Positions 1 through 7,045 are shown, counted from the first letter of the stretch. The stretch is 10,377 nt of DNA from an uncultured Methylobacter sp. (GCA_903831545.1 CAIKYI010000347.1:1-10377); one strand, 5' to 3'. Numbers and translations are program-made. Notes: generated from the letters alone by a model not told the origin.

Positions 1-2168
1 ATGGATTCCCAATACATAATCGGTAAGTCCGTGGTTTCAGGTGCGATGGATTGTACCTGGGTTATAAATTCCTCCAGACTGGCCAAATCGTTCAGGTCTT
101 TTTTAGGGAAAATCTGGATGCGGTAAGAGCCGATCTTACTTAGCCATTTGTCCTTTATATCTGCGGGAATGTCGTTAAGGGAGACGTTACTGGCATTGAA
201 GCTGGCCAATAATTCATTCATCATGTTCGGTAAAGTACCGAGTAGCGATGTTTGGATTTTATCAATGAACATGCGTCTGTTTGGTTGTTGGCGCGTATCA
301 AGTTCAAGCAAAATATCCTGTAGTTCTTTTTTAAAGTTGGTTAGTGCCAACCGTTCGCGAACATCAGTTTTTTGGGGCAGAAGGCTGTCTATGGTTTTTA
401 TCAGGCGATTGATGGCGGGCACCGGGTCGGTACCGGTTTTTAGTTCGGGAAAGCTTTGTGTCTGTTCGCCGAGCATGAGGCTCATGTCTTCAATCAAGGC
501 CAGTTTATCGTCCTGACTTTTGGGTTGAAAATCAAACAGACTGATGGTTTTATCAACCGAGGTCAGGGTTAAAAGCTTTTCCGTAATGGCTTTGGCGCTG
601 ATTTCATCCTTTGCCAGAACGGTTAACGTTAGCGGAGTGGTTTCTTTGTCTTTCATCAGATTTTTAAACGCGATAACCGATTCGGTATTAGGGTCGCGTA
701 AGTTGATCGGGTTGAAATCTGTTTTTACGCTAAACATCAGTACGATTGAAATGATGGCGATGACAAAAGTTGCCAGCGCAATGGGTTTGGCAAAATGCAG
801 GGGAAAGCTCGCCAGTTTTTCTGAAAGTTTTGCAAGTGCACCCTGGCTTTCTTCGGCCTCGTAGTTTACCGGAGGCGGCAAGATTTTTAACAGTGCGGGT
901 AAGGCAATCAAGGTAATTAAAAGACAGATAAACAGACTGGTGCCCGCTAAAAGCCCAAGCTCGGAGACGCCTTTGTAATCGGTGGGTATAAAAGCATAAA
1001 GTCCGATGGAGGTGGTGCCAGCACATAATAATAACGATGGGGCAGTACTTGTTAAAGTGCTGCGTAGCGCCAGGTCTTTATGAATATGATGGGTCAGATT
1101 ATCGCGATAACGTAAACAAAAATGGATGGCATATTCAACACCCAAACCGATATTGGACACCGCAAAAGCCACTGAAATCAAGTTAAGTTCCATGACTGAA
1201 AAAGCCGCGAATGCTCCACAAAACAACATGCCCAAGGCCAGTGTAATTAAGGTGGCAACTGTCAGTAAAACCGAGCGGTAGGCTATCAGTAGAATAAATA
1301 ACACCAGCACCAGGGAGAAAATGCTTGCGGTGAAAGTGCCTGCGCTCATGCCAGACAATTCATCATCTTCAAGACCGACTTCGCCAGTGATCTGAACCTT
1401 GACGGCAGGCAGATTGGGGTCCTGGATTTGCTCAACGGCTTTGCGAATCGAATTAATCGCAGTTTCTGCAGGACGAATTTGTGAGAAATCGAATTTGGGC
1501 AAGACGACAATAAAGCCGTTTGCAGAATGTGTTTTCTTGTCGCTTATTAATGATTCCCAGGATAGCAAAGCATTTTCGCCATTCAGGGTTTTATGTAAGG
1601 CCATGGCGACTTTGTCTATCAGCGAAGTCAGGTCAATGGGTACAACCTGGGTTTTATCTTTTGAGGTAAGGGCGTCTTCAAAAATTGAAAGAAAACCCGA
1701 TAAATCAGGCTCCTGAGCAATTCTGCCAATAAAAGGCTGGGCAAGTGACAGGTTTGTCGAGAGGGTCTGAAGTTCGTCAGTCTCAAGATAAAGCAGGCCG
1801 TTCTGGCGAAAAAAATCGTTGTCATTGGGGATATAAGCGGAATTGAAATGCTCTTTGTTGGCACTTAACAGACGCAACAACCTTTTGGTAGCTGCTTTGG
1901 TGAGTTCTGGCGTATCAGATTCAACCACCAGTAACAGCGAGTGAACATCCTGTGAAAAGGCTTTTTCGTAATTACGGCGATTAATCTGGAAAGGCGCGTC
2001 GGGCGCAATTAATTCGGCGGTATCTGTATTAATACTTAAATGGTTTGCAGTGTATTGCAGCGCAAAAAAGCCGGACAGAATAACCAGGGCTATCACCGTA
2101 ATCGGGTGGCCTAAGGTCCAATCTCCCCAACGGGAAAAAAAAGTATGACTGCTGTTTTTTAATGACAT
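1..2168 (-). CDS. hpnN: HpnN-type hopanoid-associated RND/MMPL transporter, 3' end cut by window edge
   Basis: Inner-membrane RND/MMPL-superfamily transporter. In characterised bacteria HpnN moves hopanoids from the inner to the outer membrane. The frame is open from ATG at 2168 to the left edge (722 codons); the family is usually about 860-880 residues, so roughly the last 150, with the final membrane helices, are missing. TM1 lies at about residues 22-41, a periplasmic porter domain at 42-275, a bundle of helices at about 276-430, another helix at about 460-480, then a second periplasmic domain. Family-like stretches are FFRQNGLLYLETDEL (119-133), the ISVAFAV/GLGV segment (331-344) and NLRDPNTESV (489-498), which matches the HpnN pattern RDPxTESV. 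Oddity: the TM4 acidic residue, normally Asp in GLGVD, is Glu345. The start is 17 nt after the apbE stop with no clear Shine-Dalgarno, so translation is probably coupled. A generic MMPL transporter is the alternative, but the match extends through both halves. Confidence 0.88.
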   Translation of the reverse strand, partial: MSLKNSSHTFFSRWGDWTLGHPITVIALVILSGFFALQYTANHLSINTDTAELIAPDAPFQINRRNYEKAFSQDVHSLLLVVESDTPELTKAATKRLLRLLSANKEHFNSAYIPNDNDFFRQNGLLYLETDELQTLSTNLSLAQPFIGRIAQEPDLSGFLSIFEDALTSKDKTQVVPIDLTSLIDKVAMALHKTLNGENALLSWESLISDKKTHSANGFIVVLPKFDFSQIRPAETAINSIRKAVEQIQDPNLPAVKVQITGEVGLEDDELSGMSAGTFTASIFSLVLVLFILLIAYRSVLLTVATLITLALGMLFCGAFAAFSVMELNLISVAFAVSNIGLGVEYAIHFCLRYRDNLTHHIHKDLALRSTLTSTAPSLLLCAGTTSIGLYAFIPTDYKGVSELGLLAGTSLFICLLITLIALPALLKILPPPVNYEAEESQGALAKLSEKLASFPLHFAKPIALATFVIAIISIVLMFSVKTDFNPINLRDPNTESVIAFKNLMKDKETTPLTLTVLAKDEISAKAITEKLLTLTSVDKTISLFDFQPKSQDDKLALIEDMSLMLGEQTQSFPELKTGTDPVPAINRLIKTIDSLLPQKTDVRERLALTNFKKELQDILLELDTRQQPNRRMFIDKIQTSLLGTLPNMMNELLASFNASNVSLNDIPADIKDKWLSKIGSYRIQIFPKKDLNDLASLEEFITQVQSIAPETTDLPIMYWES

Positions 2169-2185
2169 AGCTTGGAGTTAAAGTG

Positions 2186-3208
2186 TTATTTAATAGTCAG
2201 GGTGTTTAAAGTGTTTAATGCGTCACTTCGTGATTCGATCAGGTCACTGCCTTGCAGTTCTATGAACAGGGCAGGAATTTTTGCAGTATTTGCAGCCTGT
2301 AGGCCGTCCTTTTGGCCAAGGCACAACAGCGCGGTAGACCAGGCATCGGCAACTGCAGGGTCACTGACAAAAACGGTAGCTGATACCAGATTATGAGCCA
2401 CCGGTTTTCCGTTGCGGGCATCAAGGATGTGGCTATAACGTTGCCCATGGGCATCGAAATAATGCCGGTAAGTGCCTGAAGTCATCACCGCAAGTGGCAC
2501 GTCTTTAGGCATGATAATTACTTTTTGCATGGTTCGTTCTTCAGGTAACGGTCTTTCCAGGGCAACGCGCCAGGGTTGCAGGCCAGGTTTGGAACCGTTG
2601 GTTTTTAACTCGCCACCTATTTCGACCAGATAATGGCTGATGCCCTTGTGTTCCAAAACCTGGCTTAGTCGTTCGACGCTGTAGCCCTGAGCAATAGACG
2701 ATAGATCAATTTTTAGATCTGCCTGTTGTTTGCGCAGATGGGTATCATCAACCACTTCAAGTTTTTCCATACCGATTTGTTTGAGTGTGCTGAGAATGGT
2801 CGGCTCTTCTGGAATAGTCAGTGCCTCGCCTCTGAAGCCCCATAACTCGAAGATTGGTTTGATGGTCAGGTCATAGCAACCATGGCTGGCTTGATGAACA
2901 ACCTGCGCTATTTTAACCAGGGACACAATTTCGCTGCCGACTTCCTGACTATCGGTATTCTCGATGCTATTGAAGGTTTCGATGGTCGAGTCTTTACGGT
3001 AATTGGAGAGCAGTTTGTCGATGATGTTGAATTCATTTTCGACAGTCGCTTTAATCGCGACTGTATCTACAGGGGTTTCTGACCAGTAACTGATATGGTA
3101 AGTAGTACCTTGGGCGGGACCTTCCAGTTTTTGGATGGCAGGTTCCGAGCAGCCGGTAAGGAGCACTAAAAACAGACTGGACAGGGCGGGGCGTTTAAAG
3201 TTTGTCAT
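2186..3208 (-). CDS. apbE: FAD:protein FMN transferase, ApbE-family lipoprotein
   Basis: Transfers FMN from FAD to Thr/Ser of target proteins, in known cases NqrB/NqrC, RnfG and similar subunits, at the periplasmic side of the membrane. The 340-residue product starts with a lipoprotein signal: hydrophobic 8-17, lipobox LTGC with Cys20, and Ser at +2, which predicts outer-membrane sorting. ApbE motifs follow in order: GTTYHISY (34-41), YDLTIKPIFELWGF (112-125), IDLSSIAQGYSV (167-178), YLVEIGGEL (193-201), TSGTYRHYF (243-251), SHILDARNGKPV (259-270) and the probable metal-binding pair Asp288/Thr292 in VADAWSTAL. DARNG replaces the commoner DPRTG. I chose ATG 3208 because it places the signal peptide at the N-terminus; the frame stays open to 3451, but that would bury the lipobox at residue about 101. 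The Shine-Dalgarno is weak. It lies first in a unit with hpnN. No flavinylation target is visible in the window. Confidence 0.93.
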   Translation of the reverse strand: MTNFKRPALSSLFLVLLTGCSEPAIQKLEGPAQGTTYHISYWSETPVDTVAIKATVENEFNIIDKLLSNYRKDSTIETFNSIENTDSQEVGSEIVSLVKIAQVVHQASHGCYDLTIKPIFELWGFRGEALTIPEEPTILSTLKQIGMEKLEVVDDTHLRKQQADLKIDLSSIAQGYSVERLSQVLEHKGISHYLVEIGGELKTNGSKPGLQPWRVALERPLPEERTMQKVIIMPKDVPLAVMTSGTYRHYFDAHGQRYSHILDARNGKPVAHNLVSATVFVSDPAVADAWSTALLCLGQKDGLQAANTAKIPALFIELQGSDLIESRSDALNTLNTLTIK

Positions 3209-3383
3209 CAAATGGTCTTTTTGATTGAACCCGGCGGTTATGTTTGGCTTTTTCAGGTTAGATAATTTCCAAAAGTTAATGGAACCAAGGTGCAATGGAT
3301 TTTTTTTTATTTTTAAAGCTAAAAAAAAGGTGCGTGGCAGGGCGACGAAACTATTTTTAAACCGCAGAAAATAAATAAAAACA

Positions 3384-3395
3384 CCGGCATGCCGG
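3384..3395. repeat. 12-bp perfect palindrome next to T-rich sequence
   Basis: CCGGCATGCCGG is a perfect palindrome, with A-rich sequence to its left and GTTTGTTTTT to its right. As RNA it could form a short GC stem with a CATG loop followed by U-rich sequence on either strand. It might be a weak terminator-like hairpin or a protein-binding site. No gene obviously ends here, so a role is not assigned. Confidence 0.35.
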
Positions 3396-3710
3396 GTTTG
3401 TTTTTCGCAGGAAATTGCCTGAGTCATCCTTCTCTCACTTTGTTTTATCATTACAATTTATCAATAAAGAACTTCATAAATACGCGGCGCCGCTTAATAA
3501 ACTTTAGTTCAAAAAGACTGATTGCCGCCCCTTAGCTGCGCAATTGTGCGTAACGTCTTAAACAACTCGCCTTATTATAAGCGGAAAGGCGTTAAAGCTA
3601 TTTTAAAAAATGGTAATTACAAAGCTACGAGACATTTTTTTTGGATAAAAATTTAAATTGGCGAGCTTTTGTTGATGCCTTTTAATACTTATCAAAAGCA
3701 CTGCAGACTC

Positions 3711-3740
3711 TGAATATATGAAAAATTGAATATTTGAAAA
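3711..3740. repeat. Tandem 14-bp direct repeat, period 16
   Basis: TGAATATATGAAAA (3711-3724) is followed by TGAATATTTGAAAA (3727-3740), 13 of 14 positions identical and 16 bp apart from start to start. The pair sits about 180 bp upstream of the ABC gene start. Spacing of about one and a half helical turns could suit a regulator, but AT-rich DNA gives such pairs by chance fairly often. Confidence 0.4.
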
Positions 3741-3795
3741 GATAAATTCATTCGTCCAATAGCCTATTTATGCATCTGCACATTAGTAAAATAGA

Positions 3796-3830
3796 TTGTA
3801 AAATTGTGATTATTCGATAAATTCTATTAA
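3796..3830 (+). promoter_or_regulatory. Weak candidate promoter for the ABC-GH5 unit
   Basis: Two overlapping weak sigma-70-like combinations are visible. TTGTAA (3796-3801) lies 16 bp before TAAATT (3818-3823), and TTGTGA (3804-3809) lies 15 bp before TATTAA (3825-3830). Neither is a strong match, and the whole stretch is AT-rich, so this is only the most promising place to look. Confidence 0.22.
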
Positions 3831-3846
3831 AATCGTGTTCGGTAAG

Positions 3847-3882
3847 AGACAAGGCGCATTAGAACAAGAAAAAGCCATGTCT
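3847..3882 (+). other. Inverted repeat / possible leader stem-loop before the ABC gene
   Basis: AGACAAGGC (3847-3855) and GCCATGTCT (3874-3882) pair in 8 of 9 positions around an 18-nt loop. The element lies 38 nt upstream of the GTG start, so it would be in the 5' leader if transcription begins near 3835. It could be a leader hairpin or an operator. It is followed by the sequence TTGTTATTTATTT, which is not a clean U-tract. Confidence 0.35.
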
Positions 3883-3910
3883 TAAGTTGTTATTTATTTC
3901 ACTATAACTC

Positions 3911-3914
3911 GGAG
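3911..3914 (+). promoter_or_regulatory. Shine-Dalgarno that fixes the GTG start of the ABC gene
   Basis: GGAG lies 6 nt before the GTG at 3921. This supports the unusual GTG codon as the true start, ahead of a protein that begins MEFSNGFFIQF, as is usual for the N-terminal segment of this family. Confidence 0.7.
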
Positions 3915-3920
3915 TTTCCT

Positions 3921-5612
3921 GTGGAATTTTCAAACGGATTTTTTATTCAGTTTATTCGGTTAGCGGGACCTTTTTGGGATTCTGAAAACAAGTCTACTAT
4001 TCGTAGTCTGGCCCTGGCTTTATTCATGTTGACCGTAATACAAATCGGCATTGCCGTTATCATAACAGTGTGGAGTGCCGATCTTTTTAATGCACTTGAA
4101 CAGCGCTCAATGAGCGGGCTGTTTATGCAGATAGTTGCAATCGTTATGATTTTCCTGGCAAATATAGCTGTTACAACGGCCCATTTTAAGGTTAAGCGGC
4201 GTTTGCAACTCGATTGGCGCAGTTGGCTAACCCAACATTTGATTAGTTTATGGATGACTGACGGTCGCCATTATCTGGTCACCCATATTCAGGGAACTCA
4301 CGATAATCCTGATGGACGTATTGCAGAGGATATTCGTATTGCGACCGAATCGGCTATCGAACTTTGCCATTCTCTAATGTACTGCCTGTTGGTGATTATT
4401 AGTTTTTCCAAGATACTTTGGACACTTTCCGGAACTGTTATGCTGGATCTCTGGTTCTTTGAAATTCCCGTATATGGGCATTTGGTCTGGCTGGCTATCA
4501 TCTATTCAGCGTGCGCATCATCATTGGGTTGGTGGTTAGGTCGCCCCTATACTTTGGCAACTGATGCCCGGCAAACTGTGGAAGCCAACTTCAGGTTTGG
4601 TCTTGTAACTGCACGCGAAAACTCCCTGGCGATTGCGCTGGTTCATGGTGAAGCCAATGAACAGACCCGTTTTGTCGCGCTTTTTAATGATATCGTTCAT
4701 GCCTGGCAACGCCAAACCCATACCTGGTCGCATTTGTTTATGCTGACTTCCGGCTACTCGGTATTGTCAATGGCGTTTCCCATTCTGGTGTCTGCGCCTC
4801 GTTATATTTTGGGAAATATCACCTTGGGTGCATTGATGCAATCAGCACAGGCATTTCAGCAAACCGCAGGAGCTCTGTCCTGGCCAGTAGACAACATGGC
4901 CAGAGTCGCAGAATGGCGCGCTTCGGTTGAGCGGGTATTGGGATTAGCCAATGGTTTGGATAAGTTAGAGCAGGAAATTATCCGTCATGATCCGCATCGA
5001 ATTCATCTGAAAAAAACAGAGCGGGATGTATTGGGTATTTCCAATCTGTGCATTATCAGGCTAGACGGCGTGGTGTGTTTATCGGCAATCAATGAAGAAA
5101 TTAAACCCGGGGAGCATGTGCTGGTTACAGGTAATGCTTTTACCGGTTCCAAATTATTTAAGGCGATAGTTGGTCTCTGGCCTTGGGGAGAAGGAACTAT
5201 TGAGTTGCCCAAAGACTTTGTATTTTTTATGCCGCCAAGACCTTATCTACCAACAGGTTCTTTACGGGCTGCAATTTGTTATCCGTCAACCCAGATAGCC
5301 TATTCCGAGTCTGAGTTGGGTGACACACTTGAATTGGTAGGTTTGGAGGAATTACAGGAGCAACTGGATCGTGAAGATAATTGGGCCACTGCACTTTCGC
5401 GCGAACAACAACAGCGTTTGGGTGTGGTCAGATTATTGCTTCAGCAACCCAAGTGGATTTTGCTGCAGGAGGCGATGGATTCTCTTGATTCCTCATGTGA
5501 ATTGAAAATGCTGCGTTTGATAGCCAAAAAACTGCCTGATGCCGCAATCATGACGATTACCAATGAACCTTTGGCCGAAGCTTTTCATCAGCGTCGAATT
5601 CTGCTGCAATAG
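3921..5612 (+). CDS. SbmA/YddA-type ABC membrane protein with degenerate ATPase domain
   Basis: Inner-membrane protein of 563 residues, the usual length of YddA-like fusions of an SbmA/BacA-type membrane domain (ABC_membrane_2) with a nucleotide-binding domain. The membrane domain (about 1-340) has helices near 30-50, 66-86, 150-170, 186-205 and 272-292. It keeps family motifs: LQLDWRSWLT (95-104), DNPDGRIAED (128-137), and VEANFRFGLV plus ARENSLAIAL (220-240). The nucleotide-binding domain (about 370-563) aligns throughout, with GLWPWGEGTI (418-427), RPYLPTGSLR (440-449) and RLLLQQPKWILL (504-515). Every catalytic motif is changed: Walker A GNAFTGSK (404-411) has Ser-Lys where Lys-Ser/Thr belongs; Q-loop Gln is Pro439; the signature LSxGE is LSREQ (Gly to Glu495); Walker B Asp is Gln516, though Glu517 remains; the switch His is Asn548. 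I infer no normal ATPase activity. The GTG start has a good Shine-Dalgarno. The GH5 gene follows 22 nt after the stop. The substrate is unknown. Confidence 0.88.
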   Translation: MEFSNGFFIQFIRLAGPFWDSENKSTIRSLALALFMLTVIQIGIAVIITVWSADLFNALEQRSMSGLFMQIVAIVMIFLANIAVTTAHFKVKRRLQLDWRSWLTQHLISLWMTDGRHYLVTHIQGTHDNPDGRIAEDIRIATESAIELCHSLMYCLLVIISFSKILWTLSGTVMLDLWFFEIPVYGHLVWLAIIYSACASSLGWWLGRPYTLATDARQTVEANFRFGLVTARENSLAIALVHGEANEQTRFVALFNDIVHAWQRQTHTWSHLFMLTSGYSVLSMAFPILVSAPRYILGNITLGALMQSAQAFQQTAGALSWPVDNMARVAEWRASVERVLGLANGLDKLEQEIIRHDPHRIHLKKTERDVLGISNLCIIRLDGVVCLSAINEEIKPGEHVLVTGNAFTGSKLFKAIVGLWPWGEGTIELPKDFVFFMPPRPYLPTGSLRAAICYPSTQIAYSESELGDTLELVGLEELQEQLDREDNWATALSREQQQRLGVVRLLLQQPKWILLQEAMDSLDSSCELKMLRLIAKKLPDAAIMTITNEPLAEAFHQRRILLQ

Positions 5613-5634
5613 AGAATAGAGTCGCGCCCTATTA

Positions 5635-6765
5635 ATGACTGACAATATGAAGCATGATTTTGATCATAACGATGTTAAAAAAATACGTGGCGTTAATCTG
5701 GGCGGCTGGCTGGTTCTTGAAAAATGGATGACGCCCAGCGTTTTTGAAGGACTGGAAGCGGTTGACGAAACCAGCTTTTGTGTGGAACTGGGCGCAAGAG
5801 CCGGGCAAGTCCTTAAACAACACTGGGATACTTTCATTACCCGCGAAGATTTTGTCTGGTTGACCAATGTCGGTATCAATGCAGTTCGCATACCGGTAGG
5901 TCACTGGATATTCGGTTCCGATTATCCTTATCACGTCAGTTATGGCCAATATGCTCATCCTTATGTCGAGGGCGGTCTAGCGGTTTTGGATCGCGCTTTT
6001 GACTGGGCAGACGAATTGGGTTTGCATGTCGTGCTGGATTTACACGCCGCGCCCGGTTGTCAAAACGGTTTTGATAATGGCGGTATCAAGGATGTTTGTC
6101 AGTGGCACACTAAAACCGAATATATTGATTATTCGTTAGGCGTTCTGGAACGTCTTGCCGAACGTTATCACGTTCGACCTGCCTTGCATGGTATCGAAGT
6201 ACTGAATGAACCACACTGGGATATTGGTACGGATATTCTAAAAAAATATAACACAGCTGCTTATCATCGAATTCGTAAATACTGTAATGCCAAAGCTGTT
6301 GCCGTGGTTTTTCATGACGGCTTCCGATCCTTTCGGGAATATACCGGGTTTTTAACTGAACCAGAGTTTAATAATGTGGTGTTGGATATCCATCGCTATC
6401 AGTGTTTTATGCGCGAAGACATAGATACGGATATTTATGGTCACCTGCAAAAAGCTATCCTTGAATGGAAACATGAAGCCGATAATATTAACACTGAACT
6501 TGGTTGCGCTTATGTTGGCGAATGGAGTTTGGGTCTTGATTTAAGGGTTGTTTCACTGTGGGCGGAAGGGCCGTTTAATCATGCCTTGCAAAAGATGGAC
6601 GACTTCCAGCTGGATGCTGCCTATCGTGGTTACGCAGCCGCTCAATTGCTTGCTTTTGAAAAATATCCTGGCTGGTTTTTTTGGAGCTATAAGACTGAAA
6701 CAACGCCAGCCTGGTGTTTTCGGGATTGCGTTGCAAGGGGCTGGCTTCCTGATAACTTTTCTTGA
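5635..6765 (+). CDS. Glycoside hydrolase family 5, exo-beta-1,3-glucanase-like, cytoplasmic
   Basis: Retaining glycosidase with a GH5 TIM barrel, most like the exo-beta-1,3-glucanase subfamily (GH5_9, fungal Exg1 type). The 376-residue product has the N-terminal family stretch RGVNLGGWLVLEKWM (18-32), NAVRIPVGHW (82-91), DLHAAPGCQNGFDNGG (135-150), the acid/base Glu192 in VLNEPHWD (189-196), DIHRYQCF (251-258) and the nucleophile Glu296 in YVGEWSLG (293-300). WFFWSYKTE (347-355) is the late aromatic barrel strand. All catalytic positions look intact. There is no signal peptide or membrane helix, so the enzyme is probably cytoplasmic, unlike the secreted fungal members. ATG 5635 is 22 nt after the ABC stop, so the two are probably co-transcribed. 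Shine-Dalgarno pairing is poor; ATG 5647 is an equally possible start and would lose only four residues. The likely substrate is a beta-1,3-glucan oligosaccharide or a glucosylated molecule, but subfamily specificity cannot be fixed by eye. Confidence 0.88.
   Translation: MTDNMKHDFDHNDVKKIRGVNLGGWLVLEKWMTPSVFEGLEAVDETSFCVELGARAGQVLKQHWDTFITREDFVWLTNVGINAVRIPVGHWIFGSDYPYHVSYGQYAHPYVEGGLAVLDRAFDWADELGLHVVLDLHAAPGCQNGFDNGGIKDVCQWHTKTEYIDYSLGVLERLAERYHVRPALHGIEVLNEPHWDIGTDILKKYNTAAYHRIRKYCNAKAVAVVFHDGFRSFREYTGFLTEPEFNNVVLDIHRYQCFMREDIDTDIYGHLQKAILEWKHEADNINTELGCAYVGEWSLGLDLRVVSLWAEGPFNHALQKMDDFQLDAAYRGYAAAQLLAFEKYPGWFFWSYKTETTPAWCFRDCVARGWLPDNFS
6344..6360 (+). repeat. 17-bp direct repeat, copy 1 (inside GH5 gene)
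   Basis: CCGGGTTTTTAACTGAA occurs here, coding part of TGFLTEPEF in the GH5 protein, and again at 6785-6801 just past the gene. After one mismatch, CAG follows in both copies. Confidence 0.55.
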
Positions 6766-6784
6766 AATGGATTTTGTGCAAGTC

Positions 6785-6801
6785 CCGGGTTTTTAACTGA
6801 A
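6785..6801 (+). repeat. 17-bp direct repeat, copy 2 (downstream of GH5 gene)
   Basis: Second exact copy of the 17-mer at 6344-6360, in the short gap between the convergent GH5 and CBU_0592-type genes. It is non-coding here. With its CCCGGG core followed by five T it could incidentally act in transcript ending, but no clear stem-loop precedes it. Confidence 0.55.
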
Positions 6802-6808
6802 TCAGGTT

Positions 6809-7045
6809 CTAAGTTAGTTGAAGCAAACCCAATAGGGCAATTAAAGACCAAACAATGTTCAGCCAAAATAGGGGGTTGGTTTTATTGTGTCTGGCGTTGA
6901 TAACCATACATAAAGCACCGGCCAGGTTGGTCAGGTGATATAAAGCGGAATTTATATCAAGCAGTTTTATCGTAACAAAAAAATACGCACTAACGATGAG
7001 AATAAAGCCAAGCCAGCCAATTTGTTCAAAATGTTTATCTGTCAT
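6809..7045 (-). CDS. Small CBU_0592-type membrane protein
   Basis: A 78-residue integral membrane protein with three predicted helices at about 9-28, 36-52 and 58-76. It resembles the small family often annotated as CBU_0592-like: a G(W/x)LGF...AYF first helix, a conserved Tyr-His (36-37, ALYHLTNLAGAL), and a third helix with N-x-x-W-S-L-I-A (63-70). The function of the family is unknown to me. I chose ATG 7045 over the in-frame GTG at 7054 because AAGGTG (7057-7052) lies 6 nt before it, a proper Shine-Dalgarno that would be consumed by the longer start. It is transcribed alone, convergent with the GH5 gene (43 bp between stops) and divergent from the chemoreceptor gene. Confidence 0.78.
   Translation of the reverse strand: MTDKHFEQIGWLGFILIVSAYFFVTIKLLDINSALYHLTNLAGALCMVINARHNKTNPLFWLNIVWSLIALLGLLQLT

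Larger units (their letters stand above)
3209..3920. other. 712-bp intergenic region between divergent apbE-hpnN and ABC-GH5 units
   Basis: I see no convincing gene here. The apbE frame remains open up to 3451, but its translation lacks family similarity and is rich in residues encoded by A/T runs. The region should hold the promoters of both divergent units. Visible elements are A/T runs around 3301-3328 that can pair with each other, a 12-bp palindrome at 3384-3395, a 10-bp palindrome GCGGCGCCGC at 3484-3493, an inverted repeat GCTTTTG/CAAAAGC at 3665-3671 and 3693-3699, a 14-bp tandem repeat at 3711-3740, and a stem-loop at 3847-3882 just before the ABC gene. I recognise no known riboswitch or RNA family. 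Confidence 0.6.

Noticed and set aside
148..1864. Several open frames of 78-122 codons antisense or out of frame to hpnN
   Set aside because: They lie wholly within the long, clearly coding hpnN frame on the minus strand and translate to low-information sequence.
2186..3451. ApbE starting at 3451 (421 residues)
   Set aside because: The lipoprotein signal with Cys20 only works if translation begins at 3208, and the extra N-terminal 81 residues have no family similarity.
3921..5612. Treating the ABC gene as a pseudogene
   Set aside because: There is no stop or frameshift, the start has a good ribosome site, and the membrane domain plus non-catalytic parts of the ATPase domain are conserved; motif loss alone points to a pseudo-ATPase.
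5632..5958. Antisense open frame of 108 codons across the GH5 gene
   Set aside because: The GH5 frame here encodes conserved family motifs; the antisense product shows none.
6766..6808. Intrinsic terminator between the convergent GH5 and small membrane protein genes
   Set aside because: CCCGGG followed by five T looks suggestive, but the palindrome has no loop and no stem extends it.
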